The notes: generated by a model from the letters alone, not told the origin. A stretch of DNA of 64,000 nt from Prorocentrum cordatum (GCA_963575745.1 CAUYUJ010012636.1:308536-372535), one strand, 5' to 3'. Counted from the stretch's first letter, positions 1 through 11,454 are shown. Translations and numbers: made by a program.

Positions 1-45
1 TCTTTCTCTCTCTATTTCTCTCTCTCTCTCTCTTTCTCTAGCTTC
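1..45. repeat. CT-rich microsatellite
   Basis: The window opens in a (CT)n tract with occasional TTT interruptions. It is simple sequence and probably continues to the left of the window. Confidence 0.9.
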
Positions 46-158
46 CTAGGCGCCCCCAAGGCGCGGCTCAGACGCGGCCCAGCTTCCTCTAGCTTTTTTC
101 TCTAGCTTTTTCTCTAGCTTCCTAGGCGCCCCCAAGGCGCGGCTCAGACGCGGCCCAG
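39..158. repeat. Direct repeat of about 44 bp
   Basis: A segment containing CCTAGGCGCCCCCAAGGCGC occurs at about 39-82 and again at about 115-158, separated by a CTAGCTTTTT-type spacer. The two copies are nearly identical. No coding content is seen. Confidence 0.85.
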
Positions 159-234
159 GCGTTCCTCGCCGACGCGTCGGCAACCTGCCGCGGGGAGCTG
201 CCCACTGGTCGCCTCGATCCCGTGCCGCATCGCC

Positions 235-470
235 GCTGCAGCGGGCTGGGGTGCGGGGCCAGTACTGCGCACGACGCATCGCACTGACTTGATCGACGCG
301 TTGGGTTCTGTATGTAAGGGGTCATGGGCGGGCGGGATACGGCCGGCGGACTGCATCGGGCTGGGCGCTGCGAAAGTACTGATCATGACGCATCGCACTG
401 ACGTCATCGACGCAGTGTGCTCTGAACGTAATGGGGCATGGGTGGGTGGGATACGTCCAGCGGGCTTCGA
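235..470. repeat. Tandem duplication, period about 114 bp
   Basis: CGCATCGCACTGAC is found at 275 and 389, and CATGGGCGGGCGGGATACG at about 324 reappears as CATGGGTGGGTGGGATACG. Two diverged copies of a unit of about 114 bp are therefore present. Short open frames here are not convincing genes. Confidence 0.75.
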
Positions 471-484
471 ATAGATGCTAGTGG

Positions 485-1200
485 ACGCTAATGGACGCTA
501 ACCCTAACCCCTAACCCTAAACCCGAACCCGAACCCTCACCCCTAACCCTACCCCTGACCCGAACCCCTAACTCCAACCCGACCCCCCACCCTAATCCCT
601 GACCCTAAACCCTAACGCATACTATAAACCTTAAGCCCTAAGCCTACACCTAACTCTAAGCCGCATCCCTAACCCTAAACTCGAACCCTAACCCGAGCCC
701 CCATCCCCCAACCCCTAACCCGAGGCGTAACCCCTCACCCTGAAGCCGAAGCTTATCCCAACCCTAAGCCTGAACCTTAAACCCGAAACCCCAACCATTA
801 TTATACCCTGACCCTAAGCCCGAAACCCAACTCCCAAAAGTGAGGACAAGCAGGAGCAGAAGCAAACACCCTTAATGAGAATCCGTCCTGAACTGAAATC
901 ATTGCTGCGGCCGCGGCCAAACAACACGCCTGTCCACGCCCGCCCGAATGCTGAAAACTCCCGCTTGACGGCGACGGCCCTCTCCGAGCAAAATTTTCAT
1001 GTTGAAGGCAAGATCCGCAGGTCCGCCTCTAGTCGGAGGTCCTATCATGACCCCTAACCCTGACCCATAACCCTAACCGTAAATATTGGACCGTAACCCG
1101 AACCCTAACCCGTAACTCTGACCCCCTACCCTAGGCCCCAACCCGAACCCCCAACCCTAACACTCACCCTCATCCCTAAGTCTCTAATCCTATAATTATT
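485..1200. repeat. Degenerate telomere-like (CCCTAA)n block
   Basis: Positions 485-860 and 1041-1200 are built of variants of CCCTAAC, CCCTAAA and CCCGAAC. Positions 861-1040 are a unique insert with no recognisable gene. The repeats are too degenerate to be an active telomere and look like interstitial or subtelomeric relics. Confidence 0.8.
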
Positions 1201-1204
1201 AAAC

Positions 1205-1680
1205 CCTGACTACTACAAAACCGCTCGTTCTGCAAACCGGCTCCATCTACTGCACAAATAGCATTTCTTGAGCATGCGTGCACAATCTCATGTATTTTAC
1301 ACTACAAAGTGCCCAGTCCCCGTTGCGACCGGGCTCCATCTATTGCAAAAAATAGCATTTCCTGAGCATGCGTGCGGAATCTCCTGTATTTCACAGTACA
1401 AAGTGCCCAGTCCCCGTTGCGACCCCGCTCCACCTACTGCAAAAAAATAGCATTTCCTGCGCATGCGTGCAGAATCTCCTGCATTTTACACTACAAAAAA
1501 CGACCCCGTTATGCAAACTGGCTCCATCTACTGCAAAAAAACATGTGCTGAGCATGCGTTCAGAATCTCCTGTATTTTACACTACAAAGGGCCCAGTCCC
1601 CGTTGCGACCCGATCCATGTATTCCACAAAATAGCATTTGCTGCGCATGCGTGCAGAATCTCCCCCGCCCGACCCGACTC
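1205..1680. repeat. Tandem repeat, 91-95 bp, five copies
   Basis: The motif GCATGCG recurs at about 1272, 1366, 1461, 1552 and 1645. Each copy also carries CTCCATCTAYTGCAAAAA and CACTACAAAGTGCCCAGTCC-type blocks. Copies differ by small indels and substitutions. Confidence 0.85.
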
Positions 1681-1723
1681 TTCCCGCCCGTTAGAGCACT
1701 CGCGTGCCAACTGGATCGCACAT

Positions 1724-1756
<33 letters not shown>

Positions 1757-1879
1757 ACGTTGTACCCGATGTGGTTATAACGAGGGGAGAGATGATCTTT
1801 ATGGTGGGGTGGCTTGCGGGTGGGAGTGACGGCCACCGCAGGTGGGTTCGCGGTCACGGTGTACTCGTGGCCACGCCTG
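1681..1879. other. No gene seen; short (GTC)n tract
   Basis: A (GTC)n run sits at about 1727-1757. The rest is unique sequence without a credible reading frame. Confidence 0.5.
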
Positions 1880-2430
1880 GTAGACCCTAACCCTAAACCG
1901 TAACCCTAACCCTTAGCCCTAAACCCTGCCCGAACCCTCACCCCTAGCCCTAACCCGCGACTCCCGAACCCCTAACCCGAACCCTAACCCTAACCTAATC
2001 CTTAAGCCGAACGCAAAACCCTAGTCCGAACTCTAAAACGTGAGCCCTAGCCCTAACCGTAAACCCTATCCCTCACCCTAAACCGAGCCCCCACCATAAT
2101 CCCTGACCCTAAATCCCTAACGCTAACCGTAACCCGAATCCTTAACCCTAACCCCAACCCTAAACCTGGCAACTGGCAACTGGCAACTGGCAACTGGCTC
2201 CGCGTGCGTGGCGCCATGGAGGCGCAGCGGAGGGGCGCCGAGGCGCAGGAAAATGAAAGCCTGACCCCTAACCCAAACCCCTAACCCTAAACCCCAACCC
2301 TAAACCCTAATCCCCAACCCCTAGCCCTAGACCCTGAACACTTACCCTCACCCTAGTCCCTACCCAAACCCGAACCCCTAACCCTGACCCTAACCCGCAT
2401 CCGAACCTCTAACCCTAACCCCTAACCATT
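1880..2430. repeat. Second telomere-like block with heptamer insert
   Basis: Degenerate CCCTAA-type repeats occupy about 1880-2165 and 2262-2430. Between them are about four copies of the heptamer GGCAACT (about 2166-2196) and a short unique GC-rich stretch. Confidence 0.8.
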
Positions 2431-2639
2431 CGTCACTCGTTCGTGGACGCGGGGGCTGCCAGGAACGCGGATCGGAATCTGTCGCGCGTGCGCGGCCGTC
2501 GTCATCGTCGTTGTCGCCCCCGTCGTCGCCGTCCCCGTCGCCGTCTTCGCCGGCGCCGTCGGCTCCTCGCGGGCGTTTTCCGCGGCAGCTCCGTCGGCCG
2601 GCCCCGGCGGCCTGCGAGATCCCTGGGCGCCCCCCGAGC

Positions 2640-2960
2640 GCGCGGCGGTGCGCAAGACGTCCCCAACGGGCGGGTCGGGTCGGGCGGGCGGACCCTGACG
2701 GGCGGGTCGGGTAGGGCGGGCGGGACATTGTAGTGCGGGGCACGAACGCGCGAGCTCGCGCGAAACCAAGCGGGCGGGTCGGGTCGAGCGGGCGGACCCT
2801 AGCGGGCGGGACGGGTCGGGCGGACCCTAGCGGGCTGACCGGGCTGGGCGGGCAGGACATTAAAGTGCGGGGCATACACGAGCGAGCACGCGTGAACCCG
2901 TACGGGCGGGTCGGGTCGGGCGGGCGGACCCTGACGGGCGGGTCGGGTCGGGTGGCGACG
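2640..2960. repeat. GC-rich duplicated GGGCGGGTCGG repeats
   Basis: Units of GGGCGGGTCGGGTCGGGCGG recur. A larger unit of about 170 bp containing GTGCGGGGCA followed by a CGCG-rich stretch occurs twice (about 2730 and 2865). No gene is supported. Confidence 0.7.
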
Positions 2961-3640
2961 TCTGGGCGACAGGAATGCTACACTCAATGCCCTGAGTTTG
3001 AAAACTTTTGCGAAGAGCGCGCGCCCGAACACGCTCACAAGTATGATGTCTAGGAAAAGCGCAGAGAGCCCAGAGCAAGCGCTGGAGTCGCCACCCAAAA
3101 AACTTCCACCCTAGCTTTGAAAACTTCATGCCTGGCGAGCCCTTCCAGGCGAGGCAGAAATGTCAAATTTAGGGCGCCAACCGTTTGAGACGGCAAAGCG
3201 GCAATGCGTCGTTGAGATCGGCCCAGGGCAACCCCCCTCCCATATTCCAGTCGCGCACATGCCTGATAACGCCTGGCAATAGCACGGTAATAGCTGAAGC
3301 CGCTCCAGAAAAGCTATACAATTCTCGACTGCACAAACGCCTTAGCGCCTTGTAATGACCAAGACCCTCACTGGGGGGGGGAAAGAAAACAAAAAACAAA
3401 AAAAACACCCGGCGAAGAACAAAACCTCGTTAGACGTTCTCGGTTTCCCCAATTCGACCTTAAAACATTCTCCGTTCGACCCAGGAAAACTGACCCGTTC
3501 GTCCACCGAGTTCATGGTTCCCCAGTGGATTTCCTGGTTGGTCGTTCCAACCCCCCGAGGCCACGATCCCTGGTAACACAAACGATGGATCCGCGCTTCC
3601 GGGCCCACGACCCCTCACAAACGATCGATGGATCTGCGGT
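2961..3640. other. No gene seen
   Basis: This is unique sequence with only short, non-protein-like open frames. A G-run followed by an A-rich stretch lies at 3368-3410. Confidence 0.4.
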
Positions 3641-4140
3641 CACAAGCTTCCAACACGGTCGAGGCAGGCAACCGAGGCCGCCCATATGGTCCAAGATGCC
3701 TCCAGGACGCCCAATATGGCCCCGTGGCAGCCCAAGATGGTCGCAATACAGCCCACGATGCCTCCACGAGTGCCCCAGAGGGCCACCAGAGGACCCACAG
3801 TACAGCCCGAAGAAGCTAAATAATGGATTCTCGCATGCTCCACTTGTCGGACGCCCGTCAGCTCAAGAGGGCCCACGAAGCCTCCATGATGCCCCCCTGA
3901 CTGCCCAAGAGGCCCCCAAGAAGGCCCGAGGGCGGCCCAAGAGGACCCCATCGTGGACCGAGAGGCCGTCAAGACGGTCCAACGACGGACCAAAAGGGCC
4001 GCTGCGGAGACCCAAGACGGCATTGGAAGGCCCGACGGCCACAGGGCAGCCCCCGTACAGTCGAGAGGGTACAAAAAGATCCAGACGGCCCAAGAGGGCG
4101 CCACGACGGCCGAAGGAGGCCCCACGACAGACAAAAATTA
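3640..4140. repeat. Degenerate CCAAGAnGGCC repeat tract
   Basis: The tract is made of 11-13-bp variants such as GCCCAAGAGGCCC, CCAAGATGCCTCC and GTCAAGACGGTCC. Related tracts occur at 41.9 kb and 63.6 kb. The 253-codon plus-strand open frame across it is rich in P, R and K and reflects the repeat, so it is not called as a gene. Confidence 0.7.
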
Positions 4141-4229
4141 CGCTACCGAGGAACCCCACATACTTAATCTTATGTGTTTGCTTTGGTGTATATATATATA
4201 TATGCGCAATCCTGCGTTCTGAGCCCTCG

Positions 4230-6069
4230 CTGAGAGACCACCCCCTGCCCACCCCTTTGGTGTCGAGAAAGTGCCACGCCTGCTAGGCTTTGCGCCAGTG
4301 TCGTGGATAGCGGCCGAGCTGAGAGACCACCCCCTGCGCACCCCCTGTGGTGTCGAGAAAGTGCCACGCCTGCTAGGCTTTGCGCCAGTGTCGTGGATAG
4401 CGGCCGAGCTGAGAGACCACCCCCTGCGCACCCCCTGTGGTGTCGAGAAAGTGCCACGCCTGCTAGGCTTTGCGCCAGTGTCGTGGATAGCGGCCGAGCT
4501 GAGAGACCACCCCCTGCGCACCCCCTGTGGTGTCGAGAAAGTGCCACGCCTACTAGGCTTTGCGACAGTGTCGTGGATAGCGACCGAGCTGAGAGACCAC
4601 CCCCTGCGCACCCCCTGTGGTGTCGAGAAAGTGCCACGCCTGCTAGGCTTTGCGCCAGTGTCGTGGATAGCGGCCGAGCTGAGAGACCACCCCCTGCGCA
4701 CCCCCTGTGGTGTCGAGAAAGTGCCACGCCTGCTAGGCTTTGCGCCAGTGTCGTGGATAGCGGCCGAGCTGAGAGACCACCCCCTGCGCCACCCCCTGTG
4801 GTGTCGAGAAAGTGCCACGCCTGCTAGGCTTTGCGCCAGTGTCGTGGATAGCGGCCGAGCTGAGAGACCACCCCCTGCGCACCCCCTGTGGTGTCGAGAA
4901 AGTGCCACGCCTGCTAGGCTTTGCGCCAGTGTCGTGGATAGCGGCCGAGCTGAGAGACCACCCCCTGCGCACCCCCTGTGGTGTCGAGAAAGTGCCACGC
5001 CTGCTAGGCTTTGCGCCAGTGTCGTGGATAGCGGCCGAGCTGAGAGACCACCCCCTGCGCACCCCCTGTGGTGTCGAGAAAGTGCCACGCCTGCTAGGCT
5101 TTGCGCCAGTGTCGTGGATAGCGGCCGAGCTGAGAGACCACCCCCTGCGCACCCCACGAGAAAGTGCCACGCCTGCTAGGCTTTGCGCCAGTGTCGTGGA
5201 TAGCGGCCGAGCTGAGAGACCACCCCCTGCGCACCCCCTGTGGTGTCGAGAAAGTGCCACGCCTGCTAGGCTTTGCGCCAGTGTCGTGGATAGCGGCCGA
5301 GCTGAGAGACCACCCCCTGCGCACCCCCTGTGGTGTCGAGAAAGTGCCACGCCTGCTAGGCTTTGCGCCAGTGTCGTGGATAGCGGCCGAGCTGAGAGAC
5401 CACCCCCTGCGCACCCCCTGTGGTGTCGAGAAAGTGCCACGCCTGCTAGGCTTTGCGCCAGTGTCGTGGATAGCGGCCGAGCTGAGAGACCACCCCCTCC
5501 GCACCCCCTGTGGTGTCGAGAAAGTGCCACGCCTGCTAGGCTTTGCGCCAGTGTCGTGGATAGCGGCCGAGCTGAGAGACCACCCCCTGCGCACCCCCTG
5601 TGGTGTCGAGAAAGTGCCACGCCTGCTAGGCTTTGCGCCAGTGTCGTGGATAGCGGCCGAGCTGAGAGACCACCCCCTGCCCACCCCCTTGGTGTCGAGA
5701 AAGTGCCACGCCTGCTAGGCTTTGCGCCAGTGTCGTGGATAGCGGCCGAGCTGAGAGACCACCCCCTGCGCACCCCCTGTGGTGTCGAGAAAGTGCCACG
5801 CCTGCTAGGCTTTGCGCCAGTGTCGTGGATAGGGACCGCGGTGAGAGACCACCCCCTGCGCACCCCCTGTGGTGTCGAGAAAGTGCCACGCCTGCTAGGC
5901 TTTGCGCCAGTGTCGTGGATAGCGGCCGAGCTGAGAGACCACCCCCTGCCCACCCCCTTTGGTGTCGAGACAGCGCCATGCCTGCTAGGCTTTGCGCCAG
6001 TGTCGTGGATAGCGGCCGAGCTGAGAGACCAACCCCTGCGCACCCCCTGTGGTGTCGAGAAAGTGCCAC
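4230..6069. repeat. 90-bp satellite array, about 20 copies
   Basis: The unit starts GTGCCACGCCTGCTAGGC and ends GGTGTCGAGAAA. Copies begin at 4271, 4361, 4451, 4541, 4631, 4721, 4812, 4902, 4992, 5082, 5164, 5254 and on to about 5973, with a truncated copy at each end. Most copies are identical. Variants are clustered at 4541-4600 and 5793-5990, and one unit (5082-5163) lacks 8 bp. Because 90 is divisible by three and the unit lacks stops in several frames, long open frames run on both strands. Confidence 0.97.
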
Positions 6070-6130
6070 GAGCTGTGCTGTGCTGTGCTGAGCTGAGCCG
6101 TGCTGGGCTGTGCTGAGCAGTGCTGTGACG
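6068..6130. repeat. (GCTGT)n tract ending the 90-bp array
   Basis: About twelve GCTGT/GCTGA/GCTGG pentamers immediately follow the truncated last satellite copy. Positions 6131-6350 contain a duplicated CCCCACTCGAACCCAAGAC (about 6231 and 6251) and no gene. Confidence 0.85.
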
Positions 6131-6354
6131 TAGGGAGGAGGGGAGGTGTGAGGTGAGGTGAGACGCGGGCGCGGCGCGGCAGGGAAGAAAACCATAACCC
6201 CACGAAACATGTGGGGAAAAAACGGCACTGCCCCACTCGAACCCAAGACAGCCCCACTCGAACCCAAGACGATCTCATGAGAAGTCCTCCAGACATGAAG
6301 ACGAAAGGTGTTACGTGTGAAGGCACTCCTCCTCCTCATCCTCCTTTTTGTTAC

Positions 6355-6760
6355 TCCGCGTCATCATCATCCACATCATCACCACCACCATGATCAGCAT
6401 CATCAGCAGCAGCAGCAGTCGTCCACATCATCACCACAACCATCATCCTCAGCATCATCAGCATCATCCTCATAACTATTCATCCTCCTCATCATCATCC
6501 TCATCCTCAGCATCGTCCACATCCTCAACACCCTCATCCACATCATCAGCAGCATAATCATCAGCATCATCAGCATGATCAGCATCATCATCAGCATCAG
6601 CATCATCATCGTCAACATCGTCATCCTCATCAGCATCACCAGCATCATCCTCATCATCACCACCACCACCACCATCACCATCATCATCATCATCAGCATC
6701 ATCATCATCATCATCGTCCTCCTCCTCCTCATCATCATCATCCTCGTCATCCCAGCTCTC
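6355..6760. repeat. (ATC)n microsatellite
   Basis: Imperfect CAT/ATC/CTC triplets. Open frames across the tract encode only poly-H/I/S or, on the other strand, poly-D/M, and are not genes. Confidence 0.95.
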
Positions 6761-7380
6761 CCAAGCTCGGAAACACGAGGTGTCGCATGTGACGGTACGG
6801 GCCTCCCTTGCCCTGTTTACCAGTCGCCGACCAACATGCTTGGCTGGCAGTATGGCGGGACAGCTGGATCTACTATATACAGATATACAAGTACAGATGT
6901 AGAGAGATATTTTCGTGTATAGAAGAGAGAGAGAGAGAGAGAGAGAAAAAAAAAAAATAAAAATAAACAAAACTACTCCGACGGAAGAACCCCACATCAG
7001 AATCCTCTGGGCGAATCTGGAAAAAGCCATCACCGTCGTCCTCGTGGTTGGTGAGGCGTCCTGGCTGTCTCTTCTGCGTATATTTCTTCTCGCCTTGGCG
7101 CGGGCCCCCCCTCCACTCCTTACGTTGTCCCCATCCTCGCCCCCCCGTTTGTTCCGCGCCCCGCCACCTCCTCCCCTTCCTGTTGCATGAGCGCGCATGT
7201 CGATGTTCCTCGGCGCCGTCGCCGCCACGGCCAGCACAGGCGCGTTCTCTACTGGTCACGTCGCGCAGCCGTTGGGACAACCCCGCGGGCCAGGCTGTCG
7301 GGACAACCCCGCGAGCCGCTGGCGCGCAAGACCAAGCCGTTGGGACAACCCCGCGGGCTTCGAGCGAGGCGCAGCCGCGC
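6761..7380. other. No gene seen; (GA)n/A-rich tract inside
   Basis: (GA)n followed by an A-rich stretch lies at about 6925-6968. A CCGTTGGGACAACCCCGCGGG-like segment is repeated at about 7268 and 7338. This region would be the 3' flank of the helicase exon on the minus strand. Confidence 0.5.
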
Positions 7381-7915
7381 TCAGGCGGAAGGCAGCACGA
7401 AGCCCAGCTCTGCCGCGAGCTGCTTCGCCTCCACCCTGGACAAAACCGCTCTCTTGTCGAACTCCAGGAGCGCCTTCCGCAGGGACGCCGGCGGCCCGCA
7501 CTCCAGGAACTCTCGCGGCGGCGGCCGCAGGATCAGCATGTTCCGCATGCACGTGGCGCGGGAGAACATGACGTAGAGGTGCAGCCACCACTGCTCGTCC
7601 GACATGCCCGTGCGGCCAGCGTCCTCGTCTCTCGCGCAGTCGATGGTGACGCCCTTGCGCAGCGTCTGGCCCTGCGACAGCGTGGAGGTCAGGTAGGACG
7701 CGTGCGTCAGGGTGAACCCCGAGCGGCGCACGCTGTGCGCCCCCGAGCTCTGCCATGTGAACTCCCTTTCGCTGGGCCTGAACATCAGCAAGCTCCGCGC
7801 CCGCGCCTCGGCCTGGCCGTCGTCGTCGGCGCCTTCGGCGCCCTGTCGCAGCACCTCGGCGACCTCCTGGTAGATCGGAGACTCCTTGAAGCCGTGCACC
7901 TGCAGCCAGATTCCT
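7381..7915 (-). CDS. PIF1-like helicase, C-terminal exon (partial)
   Basis: This is a 3'-terminal exon of an SF1 (PIF1/UvrD-C2-like) DNA helicase. About 177 residues run from SGIWLQVHGF to the stop. Motif V-like SQGQTL is followed by a region with DCARDEDAG. Motif VI-like LYVMFSRATCMRNML then carries the SRA of the arginine-finger motif. The ATPase N-terminal motifs (Walker A and B) are not found in the window. The start is taken at a probable splice acceptor (AG before GAATCTGG at about 7916), because the open frame upstream simply reads through the 160-bp tandem array. The family assignment rests on motifs only. The fragment could be a working gene whose other exons lie far upstream, or a relic, for example of a Helitron or other mobile helicase. 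Confidence 0.65.
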
Positions 7916-8633
7916 GACCCGCTCGGATTACCAACATGATTTGCGGGCCCCACAGGGAGGGGGCTCCCGCCTGAGACTTCCTCACAATTCACTCAGAGAC
8001 GAGGCTCCCGCCTGAGACTTCCTCCAAATTCAGGCTTGACGAGCCCAAAAGTGACGACAGTTACAGGTTTCCGATGACCCGCTCGGATTACCAACATGAT
8101 CTGCGGGCCCCATAGGGAGGGGGCTCCCGCCTGAGCCTTCCTCAGAATTCACTCACAGACGAGGCTCCCGCCTGAGACTTCCTCCAAATTCAAGCTTGAG
8201 GAGCCCAAAAGTGACGACAGTTACAGGTTTCCGATGACCCGCTCGGATTACCAACATGATCTGCGGGCCCCATAGGGAGGGAGCTCCCGCCTGAGACTTC
8301 CTCCCAATTCACTCACAGACGAGGCTCCCGCCTGAGACTTCCTCCATTTTCAGGCTTGACGAGCCCAAAAGTGACGACAGTTACAGGTTTCCGATGACCC
8401 GCTCGGATTACCAACATGATCTGCGGGCCCCATAGGGAGGGGGCTCCCGCCTGAGACTTCCTCACAATTCACTCATAGACGAGGCTCCCGCCTGAGACTT
8501 CCTCCATTTTCAGGCTTGAGGAGCCCAAAAGTGACGACAGTTACAGGTTCCGATGACCCGCTCGGATTACCAACATGATCTGCGGGCCCCATAGGGAGGG
8601 GGCTCCCGCCTGAGACTTCCTCACAATTTACTC
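7916..8633. repeat. 160-bp tandem array, 4.5 copies
   Basis: Units begin GACCCGCTCGGATTACCAAC at 7916, 8076, 8236, 8396 and 8555. Each contains an internal duplicated GGCTCCCGCCTGAGACTTCC. The left edge coincides with the inferred splice acceptor of the helicase exon, so the array probably lies in that gene's intron. Confidence 0.93.
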
Positions 8634-8635
8634 AA

Positions 8636-8910
8636 CGATGATGAGGATGAGGATGATGAGTGGTGGTGAAGATGAGTGGTGAAGAGGATGATTGATTGTG
8701 AGTGGTGGTGGCGATGATGATGTTTGAATGAGGATGATGCCGATGCCGATGATGATGATGATGATGTTCGTGAGCGTGTGAGAGAGTGCGAGTGATGATG
8801 ATGATGAGTATGTGAGTGACTAAGCATGTGAGAGAGCATCATCGATGATGCTGATGAGATTGATGATGAGAGAGTGCGAGTGAGTGTGAGTGGGTGTGTG
8901 TGTGTGTGTT
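8636..8910. repeat. (GAT)n / (GTGA)n microsatellite
   Basis: Imperfect GATGAT triplets grade into GTGAGTG and (TG)n repeats. There is no coding content. Confidence 0.9.
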
Positions 8911-9735
8911 CCTGTTCCTGCGCGGGGTGCCCAGAGAAAACAAGAACCCCACTTTGGATGTGGGGAACAACAAAAAAAAACACGCTCTTCCCTGCCTCGC
9001 CCTCCCACTCCGTTCCTCTCCGTCTGCACGCCCCCTCCTCCTCGCAAGACAGACCGGCAAGCGCGGCTCAGTGCGATACACAGCCAGGCTGCGCCGGCAG
9101 CACCCTCGCCGCGCGTGAGGGCGTCGGCACTGCCGATGCCCTGGCGAGCAGACAGTCCATCGCGTAGGCGTTGTGGGGATGCTCGCACAGACGGACAGAC
9201 AGAACCCTCCTATCTAGCAAAACGCCATTTGATAAAAAAACTGCTTGGGCACTCCACGTGCGCACATTACCGCATTCCGAGTGGAACTGGGCGGAAGAGC
9301 AAATGAAGCAATACCGAAAATTACCGAATGCACTCTGCAAAAAATACGTCGATTAGCGACACCAAGGGAGGACTGCACCAGCACACTGCGAATGGCAACG
9401 TCGCAAGTGAACCATCGCAGAATTCCTCAATCGACTTGTCTGGGTGGTCGTTCTCGCGTTGCCCAGTCACAGGGAAGGTCTTCAAGACGCGAGTCCAGGG
9501 TTCGCTGCCTCCGCTTCATATAGGGCATCTACTTCTGATGGCGAGCATCCAACACACGTCAACTCGCCGCCTGGGGAATACGTGCGGATCCCCTCACCGA
9601 CTTGTTCACATCCTCTGGCCGATCTACAGTGGAAGCAAACGGCCACTGCCCATCTCCTGCGTGCGCCCGTCGACTCCATACGGCCACTCCATCTCCGACG
9701 CCCATTGCATTCGTCCATGGCCATGCGCGCTGCAT
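8911..9735. other. No gene seen
   Basis: Unique sequence downstream (minus strand) of the last PPR exon. Short open frames on both strands show no PPR periodicity or other recognisable motif. Confidence 0.4.
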
Positions 9736-10104
9736 CTATCCCCCTCTCTCGCAAGCGCTGATTCCAGTGCTATAGCAGATCAGGTCTGGCTTCAGATCTG
9801 CCTCCCGCATATTCCCCAGTAGCGTCAACGCCCGTTGCCACTGCCATCCTTGCTCGCACGCTCTGATTGCAGCGCCGAAGCTCACGATGTTGGGCTCCAC
9901 ATGCGCTGTCCCCATCTCACTGAGCAACGACAACGCCTGCTGCCACTGAGCACACTGCCCGCAGGCAGTGATGCCGGCGCTGTAGCTGACAGCATCCAAC
10001 ATCAAGACCGCATCGTCCGCTTCCCTGAGCAACAACAATGCGCGCTCCCACTGCCCGCTTTTCTCACACGCGCTGACCCCTGCATTGTAACTGACCGAGG
10101 CGAC
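9736..10104 (-). CDS. PPR protein, distal exon
   Basis: About 120 residues with three and a half pentatricopeptide repeats: VSYNAGVSACEKSGQWERAL, VSYSAGITACGQCAQWQQAL, VSFGAAIRACEQGWQWQRAL and ICYSTGISACERGG. PPR proteins bind single-stranded RNA, commonly in plastids or mitochondria, one base per 35-residue helical hairpin. The open frame extends upstream to 10266, but the residues before VASVSY are not PPR-like, so the exon is started at an AG/GTCGCC junction near 10105. It is probably a later exon of the gene at 12139-13719, same strand, about 2 kb away. The frame ends mid-repeat, implying another splice site near 9740 or a truncated gene. Confidence 0.6.
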   Translation of the reverse strand, partial: VASVSYNAGVSACEKSGQWERALLLLREADDAVLMLDAVSYSAGITACGQCAQWQQALSLLSEMGTAHVEPNIVSFGAAIRACEQGWQWQRALTLLGNMREADLKPDLICYSTGISACERGG

Positions 10105-10400
10105 CCTACGAGTTACCATCCACGTCCACGCACACACCCGAGAGCTGCCCTTGATTGCAAATGGCACTGCGAACTGGAGACCATAGACTCCCGTGAACAT
10201 CGTCTTACCGATCCCCGTCCCCACCGTCGTAGCCTTGGCCCAAGAAGCCGACTTACCCCCCCACACCCCAGGTTGGGATGTGAGTTGTTCTGATGCTCCT
10301 CCCCTTCTGCTTTCGCGGGATCTGTTCCCACTTGGGGGGGGGGGTGCTGGTGGCCGAAGGGGCTAAGATATCATGACCCGATGGGGATGGGGATCGCTTA

Positions 10401-10575
10401 CAGTGGAGGCCCGACCACAAGAAACCTTCCACAAGAAACACAACCCTGAGACCCCAGGATGTCCATTGATTTTTGTGTGGGAACGTCACGCTCGCCATCA
10501 TAAAAACATCAAAACCTAGTAAGCCCAGGGCACCCTGGAGGCAAGCAGGGTGTTTCTTGGAACGGGCCTCCACTG
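10401..10575. mobile_element. MITE-like element with TA target duplication
   Basis: The terminal inverted repeat starts CAGTGGAGGCCCG on the left and ends CGGGCCTCCACTG on the right, with a further AAGAAACAC/GTGTTTCTT match inside. TA flanks both ends (10399-10400 and 10576-10577), the target site of Tc1/mariner-type transposases. It is 175 bp long with no coding capacity. A related GATGGGGATGGGGATCGCT segment flanks it on both sides. Confidence 0.8.
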
Positions 10576-10669
10576 TAAGATTTCATGACGCGGTGGGGAC
10601 GGGGATCGCTCAGACGATGCTGACCGACGAGCGAAAGAATTAGATGGGATACTTAGAAGGGCAGGATGA

Positions 10670-10901
10670 TTATATTGATGATGATGGTGATGATGATGAT
10701 GACGATGATGATGATTATGAAGATGGTTGATGATGATGGTGATGATGATAATGATGGTGATGATTTAAGATGACGATGATGACGATGCTGACGATGATGA
10801 TGGTGATGATGATGGTGGTGATGATGATGAGGATGATGATAAAGATGACGAAGATGACGATGATGACGATGATGATGATGGTGCTGATGGTGGTGATGAT
10901 A

Positions 10902-10935
<34 letters not shown>

Positions 10936-10952
10936 CGATGCTGACGATGATG

Positions 10953-11010
<58 letters not shown>

Positions 11011-11090
11011 CGATGTTGATGATGATGATGATGATGATGACGATGACGACGACTATGATAATGATGATGAGCAGGAGGAGGAGCAGGAGG
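10670..11090. repeat. (GAT)n microsatellite
   Basis: Long imperfect GATGAT tract with GAC and GGT interruptions. It lies inside the inferred second PPR intron. Confidence 0.95.
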
Positions 11091-11454
11091 ATAATGAGAG
11101 AATAAGAGGGACCGAGGAATGTTTAGACACCGCAGGAATCGATGATGATGGGAGAATTAGAGGGCCGACGAATCACCCTCACAAGAAGCACCCCGACGAG
11201 CGACGCCCTGTAGCAAGCGCACCCAAGGAAGGAAAATCGAACAGAACAGGACTATTTCGGCAACGTCCAGGGGGGCGTTTCGTCAAGGCCAACTATGGGC
11301 GTCGGAATATCTTCCACTTATGGACGCCTCCTGATCGCAGACTCCTCGAGTGCCTCGCCGAGGGATCGCGAGAGCGCGCTCGGGCTCCGGCGCAGCCGGC
11401 GTCGCGTCGGCGGATGACGGGGCCGGCAACGATGATGCTGGTGGCGGTGCTGAG

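Noticed and set aside
4138-6116. Long open frames (up to 436 codons) on both strands of the 90-bp array
   Set aside because: They follow from a unit length divisible by three without stops. Frames differ between array segments after indels, and no start, leader or splice evidence supports a protein.
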